From: Sipunculus nudus
Taxonomy: Eukaryota; Annelida; Sipuncula; Golfingiida; Sipunculidae
NCBI GenBank assembly: GCA_026874595.1
Contig: CM049313.1
Location: forward strand, 52,939,659-53,003,658
Direction: 5' to 3'
Length of the DNA: 64,000 nucleotides
The translations under genes and the position numbers were made by a program. Below the pieces are notes generated by a model. The model saw only the letters and a program-made list of their open reading frames with translations, searched no databases and was not told the DNA's origin. Positions 46,075 to 55,372 of the stretch are shown here, piece by piece (within the stretch, counting starts at the first letter, position 1; every line of letters begins with the position of its first letter).

Positions 46075-47175
46075 ATGGGTACGGAATTTAAACCAAATGA
46101 AATTATACCACAATTAAGAGAAAATAGGAGCTTATTGTATACGTTAAAGAAAAATGAACTTTAAATTGTTGCTCTACATTTAAATATTGACATCATGGAG
46201 GTATACACTGTAGAGGGTTTAAGAAACGTACTTAAGAAATCATTATATGGTGATATAGATAGTAAAGAGGAATCTGATTTGGAGGAAAAACCTATTAAGG
46301 AACCTCTTGGGGCAACAGCTATTGACCCGATAGAACTAGAATTGAGAAAGTATGAACTTAAATTGAAATATGAAGCTCAAGTTGAAACAGATAAATTGAA
46401 ATATGAAGCTCAAGTTGAAGCAGAAATCCGTAGATGTGAAATCGAAAGAGAAACGCAAATTAAGTTGAAAGAGTTAGAGTTACAAAATCCTCAAAATCGT
46501 AAAGCACATGAGCCGTCTGAATTCCTATTCAGAAATTCGACAAAAGTACCTCCCTTCAATGAAAACGAAGTGGAGCGTTATTTCAGTTATTTTGAACGGG
46601 TGGCCAATTTAATGGCTTGGCCTAAAGGCCAGTGGACCCTGTTGTTACAAAGCGTTCTGGTTGGTCGCGCACAGGACGTTTACACTGCGCTCACAGACGA
46701 ACAATGCAGGGATTACGACACTGTAAAAGAGGTTATTCTGAGAGCCTATGAATTAGCGTATCGCTTAAAATTTAGGAATGCCACCAAAAGAGAAAATCAA
46801 ACTCATGTTGAATATGCTAGAGACAAAGAAAGTGCATTTAATAGATGGTGTCAGTCTATGAAAATTGATCAGGACTTTGAAAAACTCAAACAACTAATTT
46901 TGATAGAAGAGTTCAAAAGGCATATCCGTAGTGACATTAAAATATTTTTGGATGAACATAAAGTAAGGAATGTAAACGAGGCTGGTGTCCTGGCAGATGA
47001 ATTTGCCTTGACGCACCGCCCCAGTTATACCAGTCACAGGAGGAGGTATGGTGAGAAAAGAGAAGGTAGCAAAAGCCCAAAACTGGGTCGGAGAAAGGGT
47101 AGTCCCTACTATCGGGGTCACTCCGGCTCAGGTAAACCACAGTCCGATCATGGTATACCCCAGTATAAAGGGTAG
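46075..47175 (+). CDS. gag: Family A gag, copy 2 (interrupted)
   Basis: I see no difference from copy 1 gag: ATG at 46075, in-frame TAA at codon 30 (46162-46164), and a long open part from ATG 46195 (326 codons) with coiled coil, capsid-like and SCAN-like segments. The same 73-bp duplication shifts the zinc knuckle into the next frame. Sharing every lesion shows that the two copies descend from one already-damaged element. Confidence 0.9.
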
Positions 47176-49177
47176 TCCCTACTATCGGGGTCACTCCGGC
47201 TCAGGTAAACCACAGTCCGATCATGGTATACCCCAGTATAAAAGTCAATCTGACTCTCCTGCTCAACATAAAGAGGGACAACCTAGGACTGGACCCAAAT
47301 ATTGTACATTCTGTGAGTTCAAGGGGCATACAGAATCTGAGTGTTATAGAAAAAGATACGGTCAAAGTAAGCCTAAACCTAATGCATTGACTGTTACGCA
47401 GAGCATGAAACCGGTAACACTGCCCAGTAAACTAGAGACTAAAGGTGAAACACAAAGCCCTGTCCACGAGAGCTTTCGGCCCTTTGTGTCAGATGGCTTT
47501 GTTCAGTTAGAGGGTAACCATGCAAGAAAGGCCCGTGTTAAAATCTTAAGGGATACCGGGGCAACCCAAAGCCTCGTTTTGAAATCTGTTCTTCCCTTCT
47601 CTCAAGAGAGTTACGCGGGGTGTTCAGTTCTAGTCCAGGGCGTTAATTCGGAATTTTTAGAAGTTCCATTACACAGAGTGAAACTAGAATCTGATTTAGT
47701 CTCTGAATTTGTAACTGTAGGAGTTTGTTCAAAGTTGCCAGTAGAGGGCGTTTCGCTCCTCCTAGGCAACGATTTAGCTGGTGACAGAGTGAAAATTGAT
47801 CCCAGAATGACAAAATTGCCGAGCACTGATAGGGACACAGACCTGCTCCAGCAGGAGTTTCCGGGCGTATTTCCAGGCTGTGTAGTGACTCGAGCGATGA
47901 GTAAAAAGGCAAGTCTGAAACCAGAGAGTTCTGTACTTGACCTCTCGCAAACCTTTATGGCGCATTCAAACGATGACGTCAGTGGCTTAAAGCCTGTTAC
48001 GCGAGTAAATATTAAATCGCCCGCGTGTGACCCAAGTGGCACACCAAGTCCAAAGGACTCGACTACAAATGTAGTTCAGGGCAAACAGACCCTGAATAGA
48101 AATCTCCAAAGGAGTACAAACGGCGTGAAATCGCCTGATCAAAATGGGCATGAACAGTTAAAGAAGGATAGGAGTGTAAAGAATGTAGAAGTTAGCATGA
48201 AAACTGATGATTTGATAGAAATGCAAAAGAAAGATCCTGATATTGCCTCCCTTAGAGAAAATGCCTTGACTAAAGAGGAAGCAGATAAAGTTCCAACTTG
48301 TTTCACCTTACAGAATGATGTACTAGTCAGAAAATATAGACCTCCCACCATACCAGCGGACGAAACGTGGAAAACTCTTTATCAAATTGTAGTTCCGCCC
48401 GAGTATCGCCCAGAAATCTTAAAACTTGCACATGATCATCCTATGGCAGGACATTTGGGTGTCAGGAAAACCAAACACAAAATTCTCCAACACTTCTATT
48501 GGCCCAAGTTAAAACGAGACGTGGCGAAATACTGTAAAACTTGTCATGTGTGTCAAATGATTGGAAAACCAACCCACCAAATTAGTCCTGCGCCACTCTC
48601 GCCCATACCAACAACACATGATGCGTTTGAATCAGTAATACTTGACTGTGTAGGACCGCTAAGAAAAACTAAACATGGCAATGAATATGTTCTAACAATC
48701 ATGTGTACTGCAACTAGATTTCCAGAAGCTATTCCTCTTAGAACTATATCTGCAAAGAAAATTGTTGAAGCTCTGGTTAAATTTTTTACTACTTTTGGCT
48801 TACCAAGAACAATACAAACGGATCAAGGTTCAAATTTCATGTCAAATATATTTGCCCAGGTTATGGCAGAGCTAGGCATAAAACACTACAAATCCAGTGC
48901 CTACCATCCTGAGAGTCAAGGTGCTCTAGAGCGATTTCATCAAACTCTCAAAAACATGATTAGAGCTTATTGTCTTGACACTGGGAACCAGTGGGATGAG
49001 GGTTTACCCTTTTTGATATTTGCAGCCCGAGAAGCAGTGCAAGAAAGCTTAGGGTTTAGCCCTTTTGAATTAGTGTATGGTCACTGTGTAAGAGGCCCCC
49101 TGGCGGTGTTAAAAGACACTTGGATGGAAAACAGTTCTCAAAGTAGCTTGTTAAAATATGTTCAGGAATTCAAGTAG
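47048..49177 (+). CDS. pol: Family A CCHC knuckle - protease - integrase, copy 2
   Basis: 709 codons with the same domains and catalytic residues as copy 1: CCHC at residues 86-99, DTG at 169-171, and integrase D533, D592, E628. It differs from copy 1 by one silent-looking change (at 48076) and one replacement in the linker (Thr406 in copy 1, Ala406 here, at 48263). It ends at the same in-frame TAG (49175-49177). Confidence 0.95.
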   Translation: MVRKEKVAKAQNWVGERVVPTIGVTPAQVNHSPIMVYPSIKGSPYYRGHSGSGKPQSDHGIPQYKSQSDSPAQHKEGQPRTGPKYCTFCEFKGHTESECYRKRYGQSKPKPNALTVTQSMKPVTLPSKLETKGETQSPVHESFRPFVSDGFVQLEGNHARKARVKILRDTGATQSLVLKSVLPFSQESYAGCSVLVQGVNSEFLEVPLHRVKLESDLVSEFVTVGVCSKLPVEGVSLLLGNDLAGDRVKIDPRMTKLPSTDRDTDLLQQEFPGVFPGCVVTRAMSKKASLKPESSVLDLSQTFMAHSNDDVSGLKPVTRVNIKSPACDPSGTPSPKDSTTNVVQGKQTLNRNLQRSTNGVKSPDQNGHEQLKKDRSVKNVEVSMKTDDLIEMQKKDPDIASLRENALTKEEADKVPTCFTLQNDVLVRKYRPPTIPADETWKTLYQIVVPPEYRPEILKLAHDHPMAGHLGVRKTKHKILQHFYWPKLKRDVAKYCKTCHVCQMIGKPTHQISPAPLSPIPTTHDAFESVILDCVGPLRKTKHGNEYVLTIMCTATRFPEAIPLRTISAKKIVEALVKFFTTFGLPRTIQTDQGSNFMSNIFAQVMAELGIKHYKSSAYHPESQGALERFHQTLKNMIRAYCLDTGNQWDEGLPFLIFAAREAVQESLGFSPFELVYGHCVRGPLAVLKDTWMENSSQSSLLKYVQEFK

Positions 49178-49807
49178 AAATTAAGTAGGGCAAATGAAAT
49201 CGCCCAAGAACATTTAAAGAAAGCCCAAAACAAAATGAAAGTATGGTATGACAAAAAGACGACAAAAAGAGAATTTAAACCTGGTGATAAAGTTCTGGTA
49301 TTATTCCAAATTCCAGGACATCCCCTGCAAGCAAAATACTCTGGACCATACAAAATTGTTGAGAAGAAATCAGATTTGAATTATGTGATTGATACTCCTG
49401 ATCGTAGAAAGTCACAACAACTTTGTCATATAAATATGTTGAAAGAATATCATGACAGATCAGCAGAAACATGTCAATCTAGTCCTCCCCAAACAAATTT
49501 GGTACTCATTAAAGAAACTGAAAAGAATGCCGAGGATGTTCTCATGAAGAAAACTGAACATCCTGTAAAACTGAACAACTCTGATATTTTAAATAATTTA
49601 GATCAGAAATTGTCACATTTGGATTTCGATCAGTTATCAGAGTTGAAGGAAATCCTGCTAAATTATGACTCTTTATTTCCTGATGTCCCCAGTAGAACTA
49701 ATGTACTACAGCATGATGTAGACGTAGGAGATGCTTCCCCTATTAAACAGGCACCATATAGAGCTGGTCCCCAAAAGTTACAAGCCATAAAGAATGAAAC
49801 AAGATGA
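49178..49807 (+). CDS. pol: Family A integrase GPY/F module and RT N-terminus, copy 2
   Basis: It continues the integrase frame past the TAG, with the first Met at 49235. It carries SGPYKIVEKKSDLNYVID and CHINMLKEYHDR, then the RT N-terminal segment ending KNE at 49798, where the 2.4-kb insertion begins. No difference from copy 1 was seen. Confidence 0.9.
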   Translation, partial: KLSRANEIAQEHLKKAQNKMKVWYDKKTTKREFKPGDKVLVLFQIPGHPLQAKYSGPYKIVEKKSDLNYVIDTPDRRKSQQLCHINMLKEYHDRSAETCQSSPPQTNLVLIKETEKNAEDVLMKKTEHPVKLNNSDILNNLDQKLSHLDFDQLSELKEILLNYDSLFPDVPSRTNVLQHDVDVGDASPIKQAPYRAGPQKLQAIKNETR

Positions 49808-52215
49808 CCAGAGGTCACGCGCTTGCCGGAAATGGAAATGATAGAGACAGATAGACAGAGAGTGCATGTAGAAACAGTCATATGAATGAGCAACATTGTG
49901 GGGGCAGCAGAAACGGATAATATGTTTATTCATGCATGCTGACCTTTAACAGCTGCATATCTTTCTAGTGTAAAGGGGACCAAGTTCAAAATTTTTTCAT
50001 GAAATCCCGATAATCTCGTTTGACAAGAAGCAGTGAGACGTTTTCAGGTTTGTCATGTCAAGCTGGCCAAATGATATGAAATGCCGAAAACTAGACCTGT
50101 CTAGCTAAAAAAGCCGCTGAGTTATAAGCATTTGCATGAAATCTGGTGTTTTCTCGTTTGACGGGAAATGGTGCGAGCTTTGGCGAGATTTCCAGTTTTG
50201 TCATGTCAGGTTTGTCAAATATTACAAAATGCCGGAAACTAGACCTGTCTAGCTGCAAAAGTCGCCGTGTTATCAGCATTTACGTGAAATCATGTTTTTT
50301 TCTCGCTTGACGAGATATAGTACGAGATTTGGCAAGACGAGCAGTTTTATTATGTCAAGACGGCCAAACGTTATGAAATGGCGAAAACTAGATCCGTCTA
50401 GCTGTAAAAGTCGCCGAGTTATAAGCATTTCCGTGTACTCTCGTGTTTTCTCGTTTGACGAGATATGGTGCAGGATTTGGCCAGTCTTGCAGGTTTGTCA
50501 TGTCAAGCCGTCCAAATGTTAATGAATGCCAAAAACAAGACCTGTCTAGCCGTGAAAGTCGCCGACTTATATGCATTTCTGTGAAATCTCGTTTTTCCAT
50601 ATTTGACCAGATATAGTGCGAGATTTCGCCAAGTATCGCAGTTTTACTATGTTAAGTTGGCCAAATGTTACCAAATGCCAAAAACTAGACCTGAGTAGCT
50701 GGAAAAGTCGCCTAGTTATAAGCATTTCCATGATATCTCGTTTTTTTCTCGCTTGACGAGATATGGTGCGAGATTTGGCCTGATTTCTTTTCTGGCGTGT
50801 CAAGCTGGTCATATGTTATGAAATGCCGAAAACTAGACCTGTGTAGCTGTAAAAGTCGCCGAGTTATAAGCATTTCACTGAAATCTCGTTTTTTCTCGTT
50901 TCACGATAAACCGAGCGAAATTTGACGAGACTTGCAATTGAATGACTTAGAACCAAGGGGAAGCAGCCTTATGCAAAAAACTAGACCCTTGAAACATAAA
51001 TATTAACCGAGATAGAAGCCAAAAACTGCATATTATCAGATCGTCAAGTTTAACCCACAAATTTGGTAACCATGGTAACGACAGCACAAAGCTACATGTG
51101 CGGAGGAATAAGCCAATGTTCCTAGTTTAAGATACAACGATAAAAATTGTGCCGTGTTTAAAATTATTTTAGATATTGCAGAAAAATGATATCTTACAGT
51201 GTTTCAGGTACCACGCCCCCTGGAGGCTATTTCCAAAAAATGAAAAACTGATTTCGAGATATTTATAAATAACACAAAATATATCAATTTCAAAGCCATT
51301 GTTAAAAAAATGCAACCTGTAGGTCATATTTAATGAAATCTCGAAGACTCTCGTTTGACGAGAAACGGTGCGAGATTTTGCAAGATTTTTGATTGGATCA
51401 CCGAAAACTCACCAAGGGCTACAAGATTAAAAAAAATTGACCTCTCCAGCATAAAAACTGACAGAGTTAGAAGCTGAAAACTGCATATTTTCAAAATTCA
51501 AAAGTTTTACCCCAAAAATAGAGAAATCTGGCAATAGCGCAGTTTGGCACCTATGCGCAAAAATAAGCCCATGGACCCCACTTGAAGGTGCTGTGATGGA
51601 AATGGCCCAATGTTTAATAGTTCTGGAGGTATAGCACCAAAACAAATTTTCATGTTTTTTCATCTGCAACGCCCCCTGGCGGCCATTTCCAAAATCTGAA
51701 AAAACAATTTCGAGATATTCTTGTGTTACATAAAATATCTCAGAATCAGTACGATTGCTGCAAATTTGATAAATATCACGAAATTCCATGATTTCTCCCC
51801 AAAATTGCGTAACCATGGTAACAGCAAATTCAAGTAAGCTACATGTCAAAAGAAAGGCCAGGTGATGACGAAAAAAATGAGCTATTGCAGAAGTGGATAA
51901 GCCTATTTATGGCGAAGTTATAGTGCAAAAACCGTTAACCATACCTGTCGTGACCTTGACCCTTGACCTTGGAGCAATGTTGACCAAAAACAATAGGGCA
52001 CCTAGAAATCAATTTCTCAATCAAGCCTGTCAGTTTCAAGTTGATTGATGCAAAAGTGTGACCTGGAGAGTCGTGACAAACAAACAAACAAAAAGACAAA
52101 CAGACATACGCAACTGACGAACATGCTTGCCGAAATCGAAGATTTCCGGCAAGCAACAAACAGACATACGCAACTGACGAACATGCTTGCCGAAATCGAA
52201 GATTTCCGGCAAGCA
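49799..52215 (+). mobile_element. 2.4-kb pearl/Helentron-like insertion, copy 2
   Basis: Same insertion, same position and same edges as in copy 1, so it predates the duplication. It has four of the six base differences between the bodies (equivalents of 42420, 42421, 42700 and 42777), which suits non-coding sequence. It contains the ~148-bp repeats at about 49997-50937 and the 60-bp terminal duplication at 52097-52216. Confidence 0.7.
49997..50937 (+). repeat. ~148-bp satellite-like repeats, six units, copy 2
   Basis: Collinear with 41540-42480. One dinucleotide change near 50877 (CCGTG to CACTG). Confidence 0.9.
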
Positions 52216-52707
52216 ATAAAGTATATGATAGAGAATGATATTATTGAAAACAGCAGTAGTGCCTGGAGTTCCCCATGTTTGTTGATAAAGAAGCCTGATA
52301 TGACCTACAGATTTTGTACAGACTATCGAAAAGTTAACACTGTAACAATAACAGATACTTACCCTTTGCCCAGAGTGGAAGATTGCATTGATAGGATTGG
52401 ATCTGCTACGTATATTAGCAAGTTAGATCTGTTAAAAGGTTATTGGCAGGTACCTCTTACCGAACGGGCTAAGCAAATATCTGCGTTTGTAACGCCAAAC
52501 GGTTTGTTCCAGTACAAAGTTATGCCCTTCGGAATGAAAAATGCGCCAGCCTGCTTCATGAGACTTATGAATTGTGTATTATCTGGCTTAGATAACTGTA
52601 CTTGCTATATTGATGATGTTGTTGTATACAATCACATATGGGAAGATCATAAACAAAGTTTGGTAGAACTGTTTGAGAGACTGAAAAAAAGCAGGATTGA
52701 CAGTTAA
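52045..52707 (+). CDS. pol: Family A reverse transcriptase, copy 2
   Basis: A frame of 220 codons matching copy 1, with insertion-derived residues 1-57 fused to RT and an intact YIDD at 188-191. The same extra A near 52685 ends the frame after RLKK. Confidence 0.9.
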   Translation: MMQKCDLESRDKQTNKKTNRHTQLTNMLAEIEDFRQATNRHTQLTNMLAEIEDFRQAIKYMIENDIIENSSSAWSSPCLLIKKPDMTYRFCTDYRKVNTVTITDTYPLPRVEDCIDRIGSATYISKLDLLKGYWQVPLTERAKQISAFVTPNGLFQYKVMPFGMKNAPACFMRLMNCVLSGLDNCTCYIDDVVVYNHIWEDHKQSLVELFERLKKSRIDS

Positions 52708-53242
52708 TCTTGCCAAGAGTGATTTTTGTCGTGCAACTGTAACATATTTAGGGCACGAAGTAGGTCAAGGTTGTGTAAAACCAATTGCCAGTAAAGTATC
52801 TGCTATCGTAGAATTTCCAGTTCCTACTAATCGCAAGGAACTAATGCGATTCTTAGGAATGACTGGGTATTACAGGAAATTTTGTCAAAACTTTGCAGAA
52901 GTTGTAAATCCGTTAACGGACCTATTGAAAAAGGACAGAAAATTCCATTGGAATAAAAACTGTCAAAATGCTTTTGAAAGAGCCAAAGCTATATTACAAA
53001 GTGCACCTGTGTTACAGGCTCCAAATTTTGATAAACCGTTTTCTCTCATGACGGATGCCAGCGATTGCGGTGTAGGCGCTGTGCTCATCCAAGACGATGA
53101 CTTTAACATAAGTCATCCGGTTTGCTACTATTCAAAGAAATTTTTACCTCATCAAAAGAATTATTCTACTATTGAAAAGGAAACTGTCACTATTGATGGC
53201 GTTACAGTGAAGTATATTTGGGCTCTACGCCGTATGATATAA
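52697..53242 (+). CDS. pol: Family A RT thumb and RNase H N-terminal part, copy 2
   Basis: As in copy 1 through STIEKETVTIDGVT. A 5-bp deletion relative to copy 1 (CACTT, 44751-44755 there) then makes the frame run on through a spurious tail to 53242. The deletion removes part of the ALQHFEVY block of RNase H, so this copy carries one more lesion than copy 1. Confidence 0.9.
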   Translation: MTVNLAKSDFCRATVTYLGHEVGQGCVKPIASKVSAIVEFPVPTNRKELMRFLGMTGYYRKFCQNFAEVVNPLTDLLKKDRKFHWNKNCQNAFERAKAILQSAPVLQAPNFDKPFSLMTDASDCGVGAVLIQDDDFNISHPVCYYSKKFLPHQKNYSTIEKETVTIDGVTVKYIWALRRMI

Positions 53243-53406
53243 CTGTTTATACAGATCATAATCCCATAACATTTCTTCATAAGATGAAGAATAATAATCA
53301 GAGATTAATGAGATGGAGTCTAGCCCTGTCAGAGTTTAACCTAGTTATCAAACACATCAAGGGCTCCGATAACATAATCGCTGATACGTTATCGAGACGT
53401 CATTAA
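53218..53406 (+). CDS. pol: Family A RNase H C-terminal part, copy 2
   Basis: Reads GSTPYDITVYTDHNPITF through to DTLSRRH and the TAA at 53404-53406. It is in a different frame from the N-terminal part, because of the inherited frameshift plus the 5-bp deletion. Confidence 0.85.
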   Translation: MGSTPYDITVYTDHNPITFLHKMKNNNQRLMRWSLALSEFNLVIKHIKGSDNIIADTLSRRH

Positions 53407-53626
53407 TTTTGATCTGATGATTGACTCTTGTTATAGCCTCGGACATGTTTTGTCCTTTGGAAGAGTTGTATTACATATATTACATGTATTAAGATATTAC
53501 TGATTATACTATTTGTGATGATAATTAATTAGCTGTAAGAAGCATAAACTAATGCTTAAGATGTCAAACTACTCATATACTCGTCATACAGTGCTAATGC
53601 TTTGCTCTCCTTACCTTCTTTCTTTT

Positions 53627-53637
53627 AAGGGTGGGGG
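53627..53637 (+). promoter_or_regulatory. Polypurine tract, copy 2
   Basis: AAGGGTGGGGG directly abuts LTR 3. Confidence 0.8.
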
Positions 53638-54370
53638 TGTTGCATGGACGTCACCCGGACATCGGAGGATGGCGCCACGAAGTGGTGTGGCCGCCCCCGT
53701 TTCCACGCTTATGGATCCACCCCGCTATCAGTGACTACTGACGCGCTTTGAGAAAACATAAAAACTATTCTTGGACCATTCAGTACTGGTTTTGCAGTTC
53801 TGCCGGCGCTATCGTTTCTCTCAAGCAAAACCACAAACTTCTGCGGTTTCCACCCATTGTTGAAAACCTATAAAACGAACTCGCCTGCAGTTCGAGGCGG
53901 GACTATTGACTTCGCCAACGCCACGTTGCTGTTATCCCCGGGGACCGTGACCGTGGGCTCTTGGTCCCCAAGCCCACGGAATGCCATGAACCACGCCATG
54001 AACTTTATTATTTAAGAAGAGGAGAGACTTTGTTTGTTTGGTGCCACATGGATTAATACAGGACTTCAGTTTTGTGTGTGCCCGAATTATGTGTTGATGA
54101 TGGACTTCAGTTTCTCGTATACCGGATTCAGTTAAGTATTTCGTTACAGTTCGTTATTTAGAGACTCAGTTTTCGTCAGAGACTTGGTTATAAATTACGT
54201 TATGTATTGACTATTATATTATTTGTGTATGAATGTAAATATTGTAATCTAGTAATATAGTACTGTTTTTGCACCCATATTTTGGTTACGTATTCATTTG
54301 AAGAGAACGTGTCTGAGCATATGTGTTACGGTTCGGCCTGAGTTGTTTGGTGTGAAAAGGGACCGTAACA
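53638..54370 (+). repeat. Family A LTR 3 (3' LTR of copy 2)
   Basis: 733 bp, by eye identical to LTRs 1 and 2. Followed directly by ATATATATAT. Confidence 0.95.
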
Positions 54371-54496
54371 ATATATATATTAAATAGTGACAGGAATTCC
54401 CCCACTGGATGTATATAGTATTGTTCCATATGCGCCTGTGCATTGACGGACAAAATTCACATAATACCTCGTTTCCACCACTTATAAACTCGTGTG

Positions 54497-54808
54497 TAAT
54501 AAGTTGTGCGCACAAAATAATAAGTCGTGCGCACGAAGTAATAAGTCATGCGCACAAAATAATAAGTTGTGCGCACGAAATAATAAGTCGTGCGCACAAA
54601 ATGATAAGTCGTGCGCATGAACTAGTAAGTCGTGCGCATGAACTAGTAAGTCGTGCGCACAAAATAATAAGTTGTGCGCACAAAATAATAAGTTGTGCGC
54701 ACAAAATAATAAGTTGTGCGCACGAAATAATAAGTTGTGCGCACAAAATAATAAGTCGTGCGCACGAGATAAATATTTTTTTACTCATGTCCCCAACGGG
54801 GCTCCGTA
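54497..54808 (+). repeat. 21-bp GTGCGCAC minisatellite element, copy 2 (inverted)
   Basis: About thirteen 21-bp units of the form AATAAGTYGTGCGCACRAAAT, ending in GATAAATATTTTTTTACTC, then CCCCAACGGGGCTCCGT. This is the inverse complement of the element at 33438-33640. It starts about 126 bp after the retrotransposon array. Two successive units carry CATGAACTAG variants. Reading frames through it are artefacts. Confidence 0.9.
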
Positions 54809-54937
54809 AAATTCGACCGGTGTCTCCTGGTGACAAGTGATTAATCTACGGTTAACAGACTTTTTTTGTATATTGGGAGGAAATATATACTTTTCCTACA
54901 GGAAGATCATGGACTTAAACAACAAGAAAGGAGATTT

Positions 54938-55079
54938 TTCACAACGATAGTTTATAGTTACCTGCATTTTAGCTCAGCTTACAGTAAATTATAATAAAAA
55001 TCATATAATTCACAACGATAGTTTATAGTTACCTGCATTTTAGCTCAGCTTACAGTAAATTATAATAAAAATCATATAA
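54938..55079. repeat. 71-bp perfect tandem duplication
   Basis: TTCACAACGATAGTTTATAG starts at both 54938 and 55009. The two units read identically, so the event is recent. Confidence 0.95.
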
Positions 55080-55214
55080 TAAGTATCATAAACCAAATAT
55101 GTTTAGTTTATTAGCTTTGTTCAATTTCCGGGGATTTCTGTAAGCCATGACGAAGATAAAGAGAGAGAGAGGGGTGGGGGGACATACTAAGTGACAGAAA
55201 GTCGGAGGGGGGTT

Positions 55215-55372
55215 GTTGGTTCCCATTTTGGTATCTGAAAGAAATGGCTATATAAGAGACGTGACTTACTTGTTAATTACAACGGCAAAGTCTGTTGGTC
55301 CCCAGTTTGGTATCTGACAAAATGACTATATAAGAGACGTGACTCGTAAATTGCAACAGCAAAATGATTTTT
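55215..55372. repeat. 79-bp imperfect tandem duplication
   Basis: GTTGGTYCCCA, TTTGGTATCTGA and CTATATAAGAGACGTGACT recur with a 79-bp offset (55215 and 55294). Each unit contains a TATA-like CTATATAAG. Confidence 0.85.

Larger units (their letters stand above)
36729..54370 (+). mobile_element. Family A tandem LTR retrotransposon pair (three LTRs, two bodies; Ty3/Gypsy Gmr1-type)
   Basis: Structure: LTR 36729-37461, body 37462-45185, LTR 45186-45918, body 45919-53637, LTR 53638-54370. The three LTRs are each 733 bp and I found no difference between them. The bodies differ by about six substitutions and one 5-bp deletion. The whole array sits inside a TA repeat, with ATAT on both outer sides (36725-36728 and 54371-54374), consistent with one 4-bp target duplication around the array. 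Each body encodes gag, protease, integrase, reverse transcriptase and RNase H in that order, with no envelope-type frame. Shared lesions make both copies non-autonomous. Confidence 0.95.

Noticed and set aside
36729-54370. Exact assembly duplication of an 8.46-kb unit
   Set aside because: The bodies differ at several bases and by a 5-bp deletion, so it is not a simple copy; joining of two alleles is still possible and is listed as a check.
54497-54780. CRISPR array
   Set aside because: Direct 21-bp units follow each other without unique spacers, and the sequence is eukaryotic.
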